Shown: one piece after another, positions 26,347 to 37,671 of the stretch
Layout: every line of letters starts with the position of its first letter
How positions within the stretch are numbered: the stretch's first letter is position 1
Origin: Orrella sp037026685
GTDB taxonomy: Bacteria > Pseudomonadota > Gammaproteobacteria > Burkholderiales > Burkholderiaceae_B
Direction of reading: 5' to 3'
DNA: 64,000 nt
Assembly (NCBI RefSeq): GCF_037026685.1
Contig: NZ_JBANET010000008.1
Location: 83,716-147,715 of the forward strand
Program-made: the position numbers and the translations under genes
The notes under the pieces: generated by a model
What the model was told of the DNA's origin: nothing
Databases searched by the model: none
The model's input: the letters and a program-made list of their open reading frames with translations, nothing else

Positions 26347-28130
26347 TGGTTGTCGCGCGGCACCGCCGCGCCGCTGCCGCCGGTCAGGAAATCCAGGTCC
26401 GCCCCTTCGTGGGCCTGCATGACGTGATCGACGTACAGCTTCACGTAGCCGCGCCGGGCATGGCCGGGCGGCGGCTGCCAGCCGGCGCGCCGCCGCGCCA
26501 GTTCGTCCTCGTCCACCAGCAGCTGCAGCGTGCGGGCCGGCACGTCCACGCGGATCAGGTCGCCCTCGCGCACCAGCGCCAGCGGCCCGCCGATGGCCGC
26601 CTCCGGCGACACGTGCAGGATCACCGTGCCGTAGGCCGTGCCGGACATGCGCGCGTCCGAGATCCGGATCAGGTCGGTGATGCCCCGGCGCAGCAGCTTG
26701 GGCGGCAACGGCATGTTGCCCACCTCGGCCATGCCGGGATAGCCCTTGGGGCCGCAGTTCTGCAGCACCATGATGCAATGCTCGTCGATGTCCAGGTCTT
26801 CGTCGTTGATGCGCGCGTGCAAGGCCTCGATCGAGTCGAACACCACGGCGCGGCCCGTATGCCGCAGCAGATGGGGCGAGGCCGCCGAGGGCTTGACGAT
26901 GGCGCCGTGGGGCGCCAGGTTGCCGCGCAGCACGGCGATGCCGGCCTCGCGCTTGAACGGCGCATGCGCCGGATGGATGACCTCGGGACGCCAACAGGGC
27001 GCCTGCGCCACGTTCTGACCCAGCGTGCGGCCATTGACGGTCGGCGCGTCGGCGTGCAGCAGGCCCTGCCCGTGCAGCTGGCGCAGCACCGCCGGCAGGC
27101 CGCCGGCCTCGAAGAAATCCTCCATCAGGAAACGTCCCGAGGGCATCAGGTCGACCAGGCAATCCACTTCGCGGCCCAGCCTGTCCCAGTCGTCCAGGTC
27201 CAATGGCACGCCCACCCGGCGCGCCAGCGCCAGCAGATGCACCACCGCGTTGGTCGAACCGCCGATGGCCGCCGTGGTCCGGATGGCGTTCTCGAAAGCC
27301 TGGCGCGTCAGGATGCGCGACATGGGCACGTCCTGGCGCACCAGCTCGACGATGCGCCGGCCGGCCTCGCGCGCCAGCACCTTGCGCCGCGCGTCCACCG
27401 CCGGGATCGCCGCATTGCCGGGCAGGCCGATGCCCAGCGCCTCGACCAGGCAGGCCATGGTCGAGGCCGTGCCCATGGTCATGCAATGCCCGTGCGAACG
27501 GTTCATGGCCGCCTCGGCCTCGTGGAACTGCGCCAGCGTGATGGCGCCGGCGCGCAGCTGCTCGCTCATCGAAATGGTGTTGGTGCCCGAGCCGACCGTG
27601 TGGCCTTCGTAGTAGCCGCGCAGCATGGGGCCGCCCGAGACGCCGATGGCCGGCAGGTCCACGCTGGCCGCGCCCATGAGCAGGGCCGGCGTGGTCTTGT
27701 CGCAGCCCATCAGCAGCACCACGCCGTCCAGCGGATTGGCGCGCACGGACTCTTCCACGTCCATCGCCGCCAGGTTGCGGTACAACATGGCGGTGGGCCG
27801 CAGCATGGTCTCGCCCAGCGACATGACCGGGAACTCCAGCGGAAAGCCGCCAGCCTCCAGCACGCCCCGGCGCACGTGCTCGGCCAGCTCGCGAAAGTGC
27901 GCGTTGCACGGCGTCAGCTCGGACCAGGTATTGCAGATGCCGATCACCGGCCGGCCATCGAACTGGTCCTGCGGGATGCCGCTGTTCTTGAGCCAGGAGC
28001 GATAGTAAAAGCCCATCTTGTCCTGGCGCTCGAACCAGGCGCGGCTGCGCAGCTTTCTTGCCGGGCCCGCCGGATCGCCTTCGTGCTGCGCGCCCTCGCT
28101 TTCGCCCTTGGGGCGGCCCGGCGGGCTCAT
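26343..28130 (-). CDS. IlvD/Edd family dehydratase (sugar-acid dehydratase-like)
   Basis: 595 aa. Fe-S ligands are seen in NTWSELTPCNAHFRELA, LLMGCDKTTPA and SHGHCMTMGTASTMACL; later GSTNAVVHLLALA, GCGPKGYPGMAE-like NCGPKGYPGMAEVGN and SDARMSGTAYGTVILH. This is the dehydratase family of dihydroxy-acid, 6-phosphogluconate, arabinonate and xylonate dehydratases; RKLRSRAWFERQDKMGFYYRSWLKNSGIP resembles aldonate dehydratases more than IlvD. The ATG overlaps the stop of the upstream PdxA-like gene (ATGA). The first ~20 residues (MSPPGRPKGE...AQHEG) are not family sequence but a dispersed repeat also found at 41457, so the native N-terminus may start later. Confidence 0.88.
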   Translation of the reverse strand: MSPPGRPKGESEGAQHEGDPAGPARKLRSRAWFERQDKMGFYYRSWLKNSGIPQDQFDGRPVIGICNTWSELTPCNAHFRELAEHVRRGVLEAGGFPLEFPVMSLGETMLRPTAMLYRNLAAMDVEESVRANPLDGVVLLMGCDKTTPALLMGAASVDLPAIGVSGGPMLRGYYEGHTVGSGTNTISMSEQLRAGAITLAQFHEAEAAMNRSHGHCMTMGTASTMACLVEALGIGLPGNAAIPAVDARRKVLAREAGRRIVELVRQDVPMSRILTRQAFENAIRTTAAIGGSTNAVVHLLALARRVGVPLDLDDWDRLGREVDCLVDLMPSGRFLMEDFFEAGGLPAVLRQLHGQGLLHADAPTVNGRTLGQNVAQAPCWRPEVIHPAHAPFKREAGIAVLRGNLAPHGAIVKPSAASPHLLRHTGRAVVFDSIEALHARINDEDLDIDEHCIMVLQNCGPKGYPGMAEVGNMPLPPKLLRRGITDLIRISDARMSGTAYGTVILHVSPEAAIGGPLALVREGDLIRVDVPARTLQLLVDEDELARRRAGWQPPPGHARRGYVKLYVDHVMQAHEGADLDFLTGGSGAAVPRDNH

Positions 28131-28137
28131 GCCTGGA
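28078..28137 (-). repeat. Dispersed gene-junction element, copy A
   Basis: About 60 bp spanning the last codons of the PdxA-like gene and the first ~18 codons of the IlvD/Edd gene. Its core GCCGGGCCGCCCCAAGG and its end GCGCAGCACGAAGG recur at 41450-41509; from the ATG on, about 45 of 53 positions are identical between the copies, and TCCAGGC before the ATG is shared too. Confidence 0.75.
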
Positions 28138-29161
28138 CCGCCGCCTCGGCCCGCGCGCGCGCCTGGATCATGCGCACGCACAGGTCGAAGGCGCGCTGCA
28201 GGCCTTGCACGTTGGCCACGCCCTTGCCGGCGATGTCGAAGGCGCTGCCGCTGGCCGAGGTGGCCACCGGGATGGGCAGGCCGCCGTGCAGCGTCACGCC
28301 GTGATCGAAACCCATGAGCTTCATGGCGATCTGCCCCTGGTCGTGGTACATGCACACCACCGCGTCGAATTCGCCGCGCTTGGCCGCCAGGAACACCGTG
28401 TCCGAAGGATACGGGCCGGCGGCGGCAATGCCTTCGGCGCGGGCGTCCTCGATGGCCGGCGCGATCAGGTCGATCTCCTCGGTGCCGATCGAGCCGCCAT
28501 CGCCGGCATGGGGATTGAGCCCGCACACGGCGATACGCGGGCGCTGCGTGCCGGCCTGGCGCAGCGCCCGGTCGATGATGCGGATGGCCGCCAGCACCCC
28601 GGGGCGGCTCAGGTGATCGGCCACCTCGCGGATGGGCACGTGCGAGGTCACCCGCGAAGTCCAGAGCGCGTCGGTGATGTTGAACTCGCAGACGAAGTCC
28701 TCGATGCCGAAGCGCTGCTGCATGTGGCGCAGCTCGTCCTCGGCCTGCAGGCCGCCCAGCCGCAGGGAATGCTTGTTCAGGGGCGCGAAGACCAGGCCCG
28801 CGCAGCGCCCGGCCAAGGCCAGGTCCAGCGCCTTGTCCATCGCCATCAAGGTGGCGCGGCCCGCCTGGACGCTGGACACGCCGCGCTCGGGCAGCTGCCC
28901 GTCCAGCACGTCCAGGTCCAGCAGGGTGACCCTGCCCGGCTCGTGGCGCACCGGCTCGCCGGGCGCCAGCACCAGCGTCTGGACATCGACGCCGGCGATA
29001 CGCTGGCCGTCGCGCCACACGCACTCGTCGCCCACCAGGAGCAAGGGATGACGCTCGCGGTTCTGCGGGTCGGACAGCAGGCGGGCGGCCATCTCGGGAC
29101 CGATGCCGGCCGGATCGCCCAGCAGGACGGCCAGGGGAAGGGAAGACGAATCGTGCTGCAT
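28127..29161 (-). CDS. PdxA-family dehydrogenase (4-hydroxythreonine-4-phosphate / threonate-phosphate dehydrogenase-like)
   Basis: 344 aa NAD-dependent, metal-requiring oxidative decarboxylase of the PdxA family. Motifs: LGDPAGIGPEM at the start, FAPLNKHSLRLGG, NPHAGDGGSIGTEE, DTVFLAAKRGEFDAVVCMYHDQGQIAMKLMGF and HGGLPIPVATSASGSAFDIAGKG. True PdxA makes vitamin B6; PdxA2 paralogs oxidise 4-phospho-threonate or -erythronate in sugar-acid catabolism. Operon partners (Bug, IlvD/Edd) favour the catabolic role, but no DUF1537 kinase is present to make the phosphate. ATG 29161 chosen over an upstream in-frame codon; 19 bp after the Bug gene. Confidence 0.85.
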   Translation of the reverse strand: MQHDSSSLPLAVLLGDPAGIGPEMAARLLSDPQNRERHPLLLVGDECVWRDGQRIAGVDVQTLVLAPGEPVRHEPGRVTLLDLDVLDGQLPERGVSSVQAGRATLMAMDKALDLALAGRCAGLVFAPLNKHSLRLGGLQAEDELRHMQQRFGIEDFVCEFNITDALWTSRVTSHVPIREVADHLSRPGVLAAIRIIDRALRQAGTQRPRIAVCGLNPHAGDGGSIGTEEIDLIAPAIEDARAEGIAAAGPYPSDTVFLAAKRGEFDAVVCMYHDQGQIAMKLMGFDHGVTLHGGLPIPVATSASGSAFDIAGKGVANVQGLQRAFDLCVRMIQARARAEAAVQA

Positions 29162-29180
29162 GGAAGCGGTTTCTCCGTGG

Positions 29181-30158
29181 TTATTGCGGCGCCAGTCCGA
29201 CGCTGGCGACAAGCTTGCCGTAGCGTTCGAACTCCGCCTTGTTGAACTGGCCGAACTGCGTCGGGCTCATGGGGCGGATCTCGCCGCCCAGCGCCTGGAT
29301 GCGCTGGCGCGTTTGCGGCGTGGACAGGACCTGCTCCAGCGCGGCCCCCAGGCGCTCGACCACGGCCGGCGGCGTGCCCGCCGTGGCATAGAGCCCGTAC
29401 CAGGTCGCCACGTCGGCGCCCTGCACGCCCGACTCGGCCAGCGTGGGCACATCGGGCAGTTCGGCGATGCGGGCCGGCGCGCTCACGGCCAGGGGCCGCA
29501 GCTTGCCGGCGCGGATCTGGGGCATGGCCGAGGAAGTGGTGTCGAACATCATTTCGATCTGCCCGCCCAGCATGTCGACCTGGGCTTGCGAGCTGCCCTT
29601 GTAGGGCACGTGCACGGCCTGGGTGCCGGTGGCGGCGGTAAACGCCACGCCGCCCACGTGCTGGGTGCTGCCCACGCCGGAGGAGCCGTAGCGCAAGCCT
29701 TCGGGCTGGGCCCGCATCGCCGCCAGCAGCTCGGTCACGCTGCGGTACGGCCCGCTGGCCGAGACCACCAGCACGTTGGGCATGACCGCGACCATGCCGA
29801 TGGGCTGCAGGTCCGTCAGCGGGTCGAACTTGAGCTTGAGCAGGTGCGGGGCGATGGCCTGGCCGGTGGTGGTCGCCACCAGCAGCGTATGGCCGTCGGG
29901 ATCGGCGCGGGCCGTCATGTCCGCGGCAATGGTGTTGGAAGCCCCGGGCCGGTTCTCCACCACCACCGACTGGCCCAGGTCCCGGCCGAACTGCTCGGCC
30001 AGCATACGCGCCAGGATATCGGTGCCGCCGCCGGGCGGCGAGCCCACCAGGATGCGCACGGGCTTGACGGGATAGGCCTGCGCGGCCTGCGCCGGCGCGG
30101 CCAGGCCGGCGAGCATGGCAAGACAGGCCGCCAGGGCGGCGCGGCGATCGATACGCAT
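29181..30158 (-). CDS. Bug family periplasmic receptor
   Basis: 325 aa with Sec signal (MRIDRRAALAACLAMLAGLAAPAQAAQA) and the core YPVKPVRILVGSPPGGGTDILARML, VVENRPGASNTIAADM, DGHTLLVATT and LAESGVQGADVATWYGLYA. First gene of a Bug-PdxA-IlvD operon, divergent from a LysR gene 109 bp away, which probably controls it. The ligand is presumably a hydroxy acid processed by the two enzymes. Confidence 0.92.
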   Translation of the reverse strand: MRIDRRAALAACLAMLAGLAAPAQAAQAYPVKPVRILVGSPPGGGTDILARMLAEQFGRDLGQSVVVENRPGASNTIAADMTARADPDGHTLLVATTTGQAIAPHLLKLKFDPLTDLQPIGMVAVMPNVLVVSASGPYRSVTELLAAMRAQPEGLRYGSSGVGSTQHVGGVAFTAATGTQAVHVPYKGSSQAQVDMLGGQIEMMFDTTSSAMPQIRAGKLRPLAVSAPARIAELPDVPTLAESGVQGADVATWYGLYATAGTPPAVVERLGAALEQVLSTPQTRQRIQALGGEIRPMSPTQFGQFNKAEFERYGKLVASVGLAPQ

Positions 30159-30241
30159 GGCTTGTCTCTTCCTGGTTATGTCGTGCCGGGCAGCTTAGCA
30201 AGCGGCCCGGGGCCGCTTCCAATCAAAATTCGGCAGCCTTC

Positions 30242-30259
30242 CATATACTTTTCTATATG
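30242..30259. promoter_or_regulatory. Candidate LysR operator
   Basis: CATATA and TATATG (30242-30247 and 30254-30259) form a perfect 6-bp inverted repeat with a 6-bp spacer, 8 bp before the LysR start in the divergent intergenic region. The AT content stands out in this 70% GC setting. LysR autoregulatory sites often take this form. Confidence 0.45.
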
Positions 30260-30267
30260 ATGGCGGC

Positions 30268-31211
30268 ATGAGCCTGCCCGCCGACGCCCAATTGCTGCTG
30301 CGCCTGCGCACCCGCCAGCTGCTGCTGATCCGGCAGGTGGAGGCCGACCGCCACCTGGGCCGCGCCGCCGCCGCGCTGAACATCAGCCAGCCGGCCGCCA
30401 CCAAGCTGCTGCGCCAGGCCGAGGACACGCTGGGCGTGCGCCTGTTCGAACGCGGCCCGCGCGGGATGGCGCCCACCGCGCCCGGCCAGGTGGTGCTGCG
30501 CTACGTGCGCACGCTGTGCAACGACTTCGGCGCCATGCGCGCCACGCTGGCCGCGCTGGAGTCGGGCCTGAGCGGCACGCTGCGCATCGGCAGCGTGCCC
30601 GGCGCGGTGCCGCAGCTGCTGGCGCCGGCGCTGATCGAATACAAGCGCCGCCATCCGCGCGTGCAGGTGTCGGTCACCGTCGATACCAGCAACATCATGG
30701 TGCGCCAGCTCGAACGCGGCGAGGTGGACCTGGTGCTGGGCCGGCTCACCGACGAGCACGCCGGCGGCGACTACGAACTGGCGCCGCTGCTGGAGGAAGC
30801 CCTGGTGCTGGTGGTGCGGCGCGGCCATCCGCTGCTGGGCCGGCGCAGCGTCTCGCTGCGCGACCTGACCGCCTCGGCCTGGATCGTGCAGCCGCCCGGC
30901 GCGCCCCAGCGCCTGCGCCTGGACGCGGCGCTGCGCGAGGCCGGCATCACCGACAAGCTGGACATCACCGAAACCGCCTCGACGGTGATGACCACCGCGC
31001 TGCTGGAGGCGTCCGACATGGTGGCGGTCATGCCCGCCTCGCTGGCGGCGCACTACGGCAGGATGGGGCTGTTCCAGGCCTTGCCCATGGACATGCCGAT
31101 ACGCGTGCCCGCCATCAGCCTGATCACGCCGCTGGGCCGCACGCCCAGCGCGGCGGCGGCGCATTTTTCGGCGCTGGTGCGGGCGGCGCGGACCGACGCG
31201 ACTGCCGCGGC

Positions 31212-31215
<4 letters not shown>
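30268..31215 (+). CDS. LysR family transcriptional regulator
   Basis: 315 aa. The wHTH (LLLIRQVEADRHLGRAAAALNISQPAATKLLRQAEDTLGVRLFERG) is followed by a full LysR effector domain from ~residue 90 (SGTLRIGSVPGAVPQLL). Divergent from the Bug-PdxA-IlvD operon. Its stop overlaps the convergent thiolase stop in a shared CTAG. Confidence 0.92.
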
Positions 31216-32420
<1,205 letters not shown>

Positions 32421-32438
32421 GAGGGAAAGCCTTGTCGA

Positions 32439-34487
<2,049 letters not shown>

Positions 34488-34495
34488 GGAAAGGA

Positions 34496-35656
34496 TCACT
34501 CCGATTTCATGAGATGCTTGCCCACGACAAGCTGCTGGATCTGGGTCGTTCCCTCGTACAGGCGCAGCAGGCGCACGTCGCGGTAAAAGCGTTCGACCTT
34601 GTAGTCGCCGATGTAGCCGGCGCCGCCGTGGATCTGCACGCCGCGGTCGGCCACCCGGCCGGCCATCTCGCTGCAGTACAGCTTGGCGCAGGCCACCTGC
34701 ATGCTGACCTGCGGGTCGGCCGCGCCCGCGGGTTTTTCGTCGTAGCGCCGGGCCACCTCGCGCACCAGCGACCAGCCGGCCAGCAGCTCGGCCTGGCTGT
34801 CGGCCAGCATGGCCTGCACCAGTTGGAAGTCGCCGATGCGCTGGCCGAACTGCCTGCGCTGGCGCGCATAGGCCAGGCTTTCCTGCAGGATGCGGTCGGC
34901 CATGCCGCAGGCCACCGCGGACAGGTGCAGCCTGCCGCGGTCCAGCACCTTCATGGCGGTCTTGAAGCCCTTGCCCGGCACGCCGCCGATCAGGTTGGCG
35001 GCCGGCACGCGCACGCCGTCCAGGTGCACGTCGCAGGTCTTGGTGCCGCGCTGGCCCATCTTGCGGTCGGGCTTGCCCAGGGTCAAGCCGGGCAGCCCGG
35101 CCGGCACGATGAAGGCCGAGATGCCGGCCGCGCCCGGCCCGCCGGTGCGCGCCATCAGGGTGAAGGCGCCGGCGCGCGGCGCGTTGGTGATATAGCGCTT
35201 GGTGCCGCTGACCAGGTAGTGATCGCCCTCGGCGTCGGCGCGCGTGCGGATCGATGCCGCGTCCGAGCCGGCATCCGGCTCGGTCAGGGCGAAGGAGACG
35301 ATCAGCTCGCCGCTGGCGATGCGCGGCAGGTATTCGGCCTTTTGCGCGGGCGTGCCGTCCATCAGGATGCCCTGCGAGCCGATGCCCACGTTGGTGCCGA
35401 TCACCGAGCGGAACGCCAGCGCGGCATGGCCCAGCAGATAGGCCAGCTCGCATTCCTGCGCCATGTCCAGGCCGATGCCGCCGTACTCCTGCGGAATGGA
35501 CAGGCCGAACAGGCCCAGCTCGCGCATCTCCCGCACGATCGCCGCCGGCACCTCGTCGCTGGCCTCCACCTCGTCCTCGGCCGGCACCAGCCGCTCGCGC
35601 ACGAAGCGCTCGACGCTGGCGGCCAGCAGCCGGAATGTCTCGTCGTCTATCGTCAT
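34496..35656 (-). CDS. Acyl-CoA dehydrogenase
   Basis: 386 aa FAD enzyme for the first step of beta-oxidation. LTEPDAGSDAASIRT and YLVSGTKRYITNA bind FAD/acyl-CoA, and the catalytic base is E368 in RLYEGTTQIQ. IGGVPGKGFKTAMKVLDRGRLHLSAVACG is typical. First gene of the three-gene beta-oxidation operon; divergent from a LysR gene 147 bp away. Confidence 0.92.
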   Translation of the reverse strand: MTIDDETFRLLAASVERFVRERLVPAEDEVEASDEVPAAIVREMRELGLFGLSIPQEYGGIGLDMAQECELAYLLGHAALAFRSVIGTNVGIGSQGILMDGTPAQKAEYLPRIASGELIVSFALTEPDAGSDAASIRTRADAEGDHYLVSGTKRYITNAPRAGAFTLMARTGGPGAAGISAFIVPAGLPGLTLGKPDRKMGQRGTKTCDVHLDGVRVPAANLIGGVPGKGFKTAMKVLDRGRLHLSAVACGMADRILQESLAYARQRRQFGQRIGDFQLVQAMLADSQAELLAGWSLVREVARRYDEKPAGAADPQVSMQVACAKLYCSEMAGRVADRGVQIHGGAGYIGDYKVERFYRDVRLLRLYEGTTQIQQLVVGKHLMKSE

Positions 35657-35803
35657 CGAATTAGAAGCAAAAAGCCCCCCACGCTGCGCCTACGGCTTGC
35701 TGCCCCAGGCAAAAAGAGGGATGCCGGCCATTATCCAGCCATCGATCATCCTGGACAATTCCGAATAAACTGAAAACTCTGTCAAAGAAATTCGACCTAT
35801 CGC

Positions 35804-36772
35804 ATGGACGCCCAATCGCTCGTGCTGCTGGTGGACATCGTCGAGGCCGGCAACCTGAGCCTGGCCGCGCGGCGCCTGAAAATGAGCCGCGCCAACATCA
35901 GCTACCACCTGAACCAGCTGGAGAAAAGCCTGGGCCTGCAGCTGCTGCGCCGCACGACCCGGCGCATCGAGCCCACCGAGATCGGCCTGCGGCTGGTCCA
36001 GCACGGGCGCGCCATCCGCGACGAACTGCTGGCGGCGCGGGAATCGGTCGCCATGCTGGGCACCGGCCTGCACGGCTCGGTGCGCATGAGCATGCCCACC
36101 GGCTTCGGCCACCTGGTCATGTCGGGCTGGCTGATCGAATTCAAGCGGCGCTATCCGGCCATCACGCTGGACCTGCTGTTCGACAACAAGGTGGACGACC
36201 TGCTGCGCGAGGAAGTGGACGTGGCCATCCGCGTCATGTCCGAGCCGCCGCAGCAGATGGTGGCAACGGAACTGGCCCAGGTGCGCCACGTGGTCTGCGC
36301 AGCCACCGACTATGCCCGCGACCACCCCCTGCCCACCGGGCTCGAGCAGCTGGCGCGGGTGCCGCTGGTCACCTCGGCGGTGGCCGGCCGCGAATTGCGC
36401 GTGTCCGCCTACCGGGGCCGGCAGCGGCGCGAACTGGCGCTGCGCCCCACCCTGGCCTCGGAGAACTTCCAGTTCCTGCGCGAGGCCGTGCTGGCCGGCG
36501 TGGGCGTGGGCCTGGTGCCCGACTACGTGGTGGCGCAGGACCTGGCACAGGGCCGCATCGTCACGGCGCTGGGCCAATGGCGGCTGAGCGTGTTCGGCAC
36601 GCGCATGTTCCTGCTGCGCATGCCGGGACGCTACCAGACGCTGGCGGTGCGCACGCTGATCGACTTCGTGGTGGCCAGGGCGCAGGCCTGGGCGGCCGGC
36701 GAAAATGTGGAAAAAGATGACACAAGGAATCGTTCCGTTCCTTCCCTTGTGAGCCGGCCGGCACGCCGCTAA
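35804..36772 (+). CDS. LysR family transcriptional regulator
   Basis: 322 aa. wHTH in residues ~1-60 (LVDIVEAGNLSLAARRLKMSRANISYHLNQLEKSLGLQLLRRTTRRIEPT) and a LysR effector domain; the RRTTRRIEPTEIG and AFRVMSEPP-type segments resemble the CrgA/AaeR-like group. The C-terminus (AGENVEKDDTRN to end) extends some 30 residues beyond the usual fold. Divergent from the beta-oxidation operon and a likely regulator of it. Confidence 0.9.
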   Translation: MDAQSLVLLVDIVEAGNLSLAARRLKMSRANISYHLNQLEKSLGLQLLRRTTRRIEPTEIGLRLVQHGRAIRDELLAARESVAMLGTGLHGSVRMSMPTGFGHLVMSGWLIEFKRRYPAITLDLLFDNKVDDLLREEVDVAIRVMSEPPQQMVATELAQVRHVVCAATDYARDHPLPTGLEQLARVPLVTSAVAGRELRVSAYRGRQRRELALRPTLASENFQFLREAVLAGVGVGLVPDYVVAQDLAQGRIVTALGQWRLSVFGTRMFLLRMPGRYQTLAVRTLIDFVVARAQAWAAGENVEKDDTRNRSVPSLVSRPARR

Positions 36773-36852
36773 GCTGATATGCGCCAGCGCAACCCGGGCG
36801 GCCAGCCCGGCTTGCCGTTGCGACCTGCGCTGGCATTCCCCGGAGAACAGGC

Positions 36853-37671
36853 ATGTCACAGACCTCTGATTTGCAGGGCCGCGTGGCCGTGGTCACCGGC
36901 GCCTCCTCGGGCATAGGCCGCGCCATCGCGCTTTCGCTGGCCCAGGCCGGCGCGCGCGTGGCGGTCAACCACAGCTCGGGCGGCCGCTCGGCCGAGCGCG
37001 CCCAGGAAGTGTGCCAGGCCATCGCCGCCGCCGGCGGCCAGGCCTTCGCCGTCCAGGCCGACGTCAGCCAGGAAGCCGACGTCGAGCGCATGCTCCAGGC
37101 CGTGCAGGCGCGCTACGGCGAGCTGGATATCCTGGTCAACAACGCAGGCGTGGAAGACCCCGCGCCCATCGAATCCATGACGCTGGAGCAATGGCGCCGC
37201 GTCATCGACATCAACCTGGGCGGCCAGTTCCTGTGCGCCCGCGCGGCCGCGCGGGCCTTCATGGCGCGCTTTCCCGAGCCGCCGCCGCACCGCCCGGCCG
37301 GCAACATCCTTTTCATCAGCTCGGTGCACGAGGTCATCCCCTGGGCCTTCCAGGCCAACTATGCCGCCTCCAAGGGCGGCATCTCGCTGCTGATGAAGTC
37401 GCTCGCGCAGGAACTTGCGCCGCGCAAGATCCGCGTCAACAGCATCGCGCCCGGCGCCATCCGCACGCCGATCAACCGCCAGGCCTGGGAAACCGAAGAG
37501 GCGCTGCGGCAACTGCTCAAGCTGATTCCCTACGGCCGCATCGGCGAGCCCGAGGACATCGGCCGCGCCGCGGTGTGGCTGGCCTCGGACGCCTCGGACT
37601 ACGTCACCGGCACCACGCTGTTCGTGGACGGCGGCATGACGCTCTATCCCGAATTCCGAGGCGCAGGCTGA
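36853..37671 (+). CDS. Short-chain dehydrogenase, glucose 1-dehydrogenase-like
   Basis: 272 aa classical SDR. Cofactor motif TGASSGIG (15-22), NNAG, and catalytic S157/Y170/K174 (FISSVHEVIPWAFQANYAASK). The whole sequence, with PWAFQANYAASKGGI and NSIAPGAIRTPINR, resembles NAD(P)-glucose 1-dehydrogenases. GGAGAACAGGC precedes the ATG. Its stop overlaps the GH15 gene start (TGATG), so the two are translationally linked; a glucose-releasing hydrolase followed by a glucose-oxidising enzyme makes metabolic sense. Confidence 0.87.
   Translation: MSQTSDLQGRVAVVTGASSGIGRAIALSLAQAGARVAVNHSSGGRSAERAQEVCQAIAAAGGQAFAVQADVSQEADVERMLQAVQARYGELDILVNNAGVEDPAPIESMTLEQWRRVIDINLGGQFLCARAAARAFMARFPEPPPHRPAGNILFISSVHEVIPWAFQANYAASKGGISLLMKSLAQELAPRKIRVNSIAPGAIRTPINRQAWETEEALRQLLKLIPYGRIGEPEDIGRAAVWLASDASDYVTGTTLFVDGGMTLYPEFRGAG

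Noticed and set aside
24796..27909. 1037-codon minus-strand frame across fumarase and dehydratase
   Set aside because: Spans two convergent well-supported genes in the wrong frame; no domain seen.
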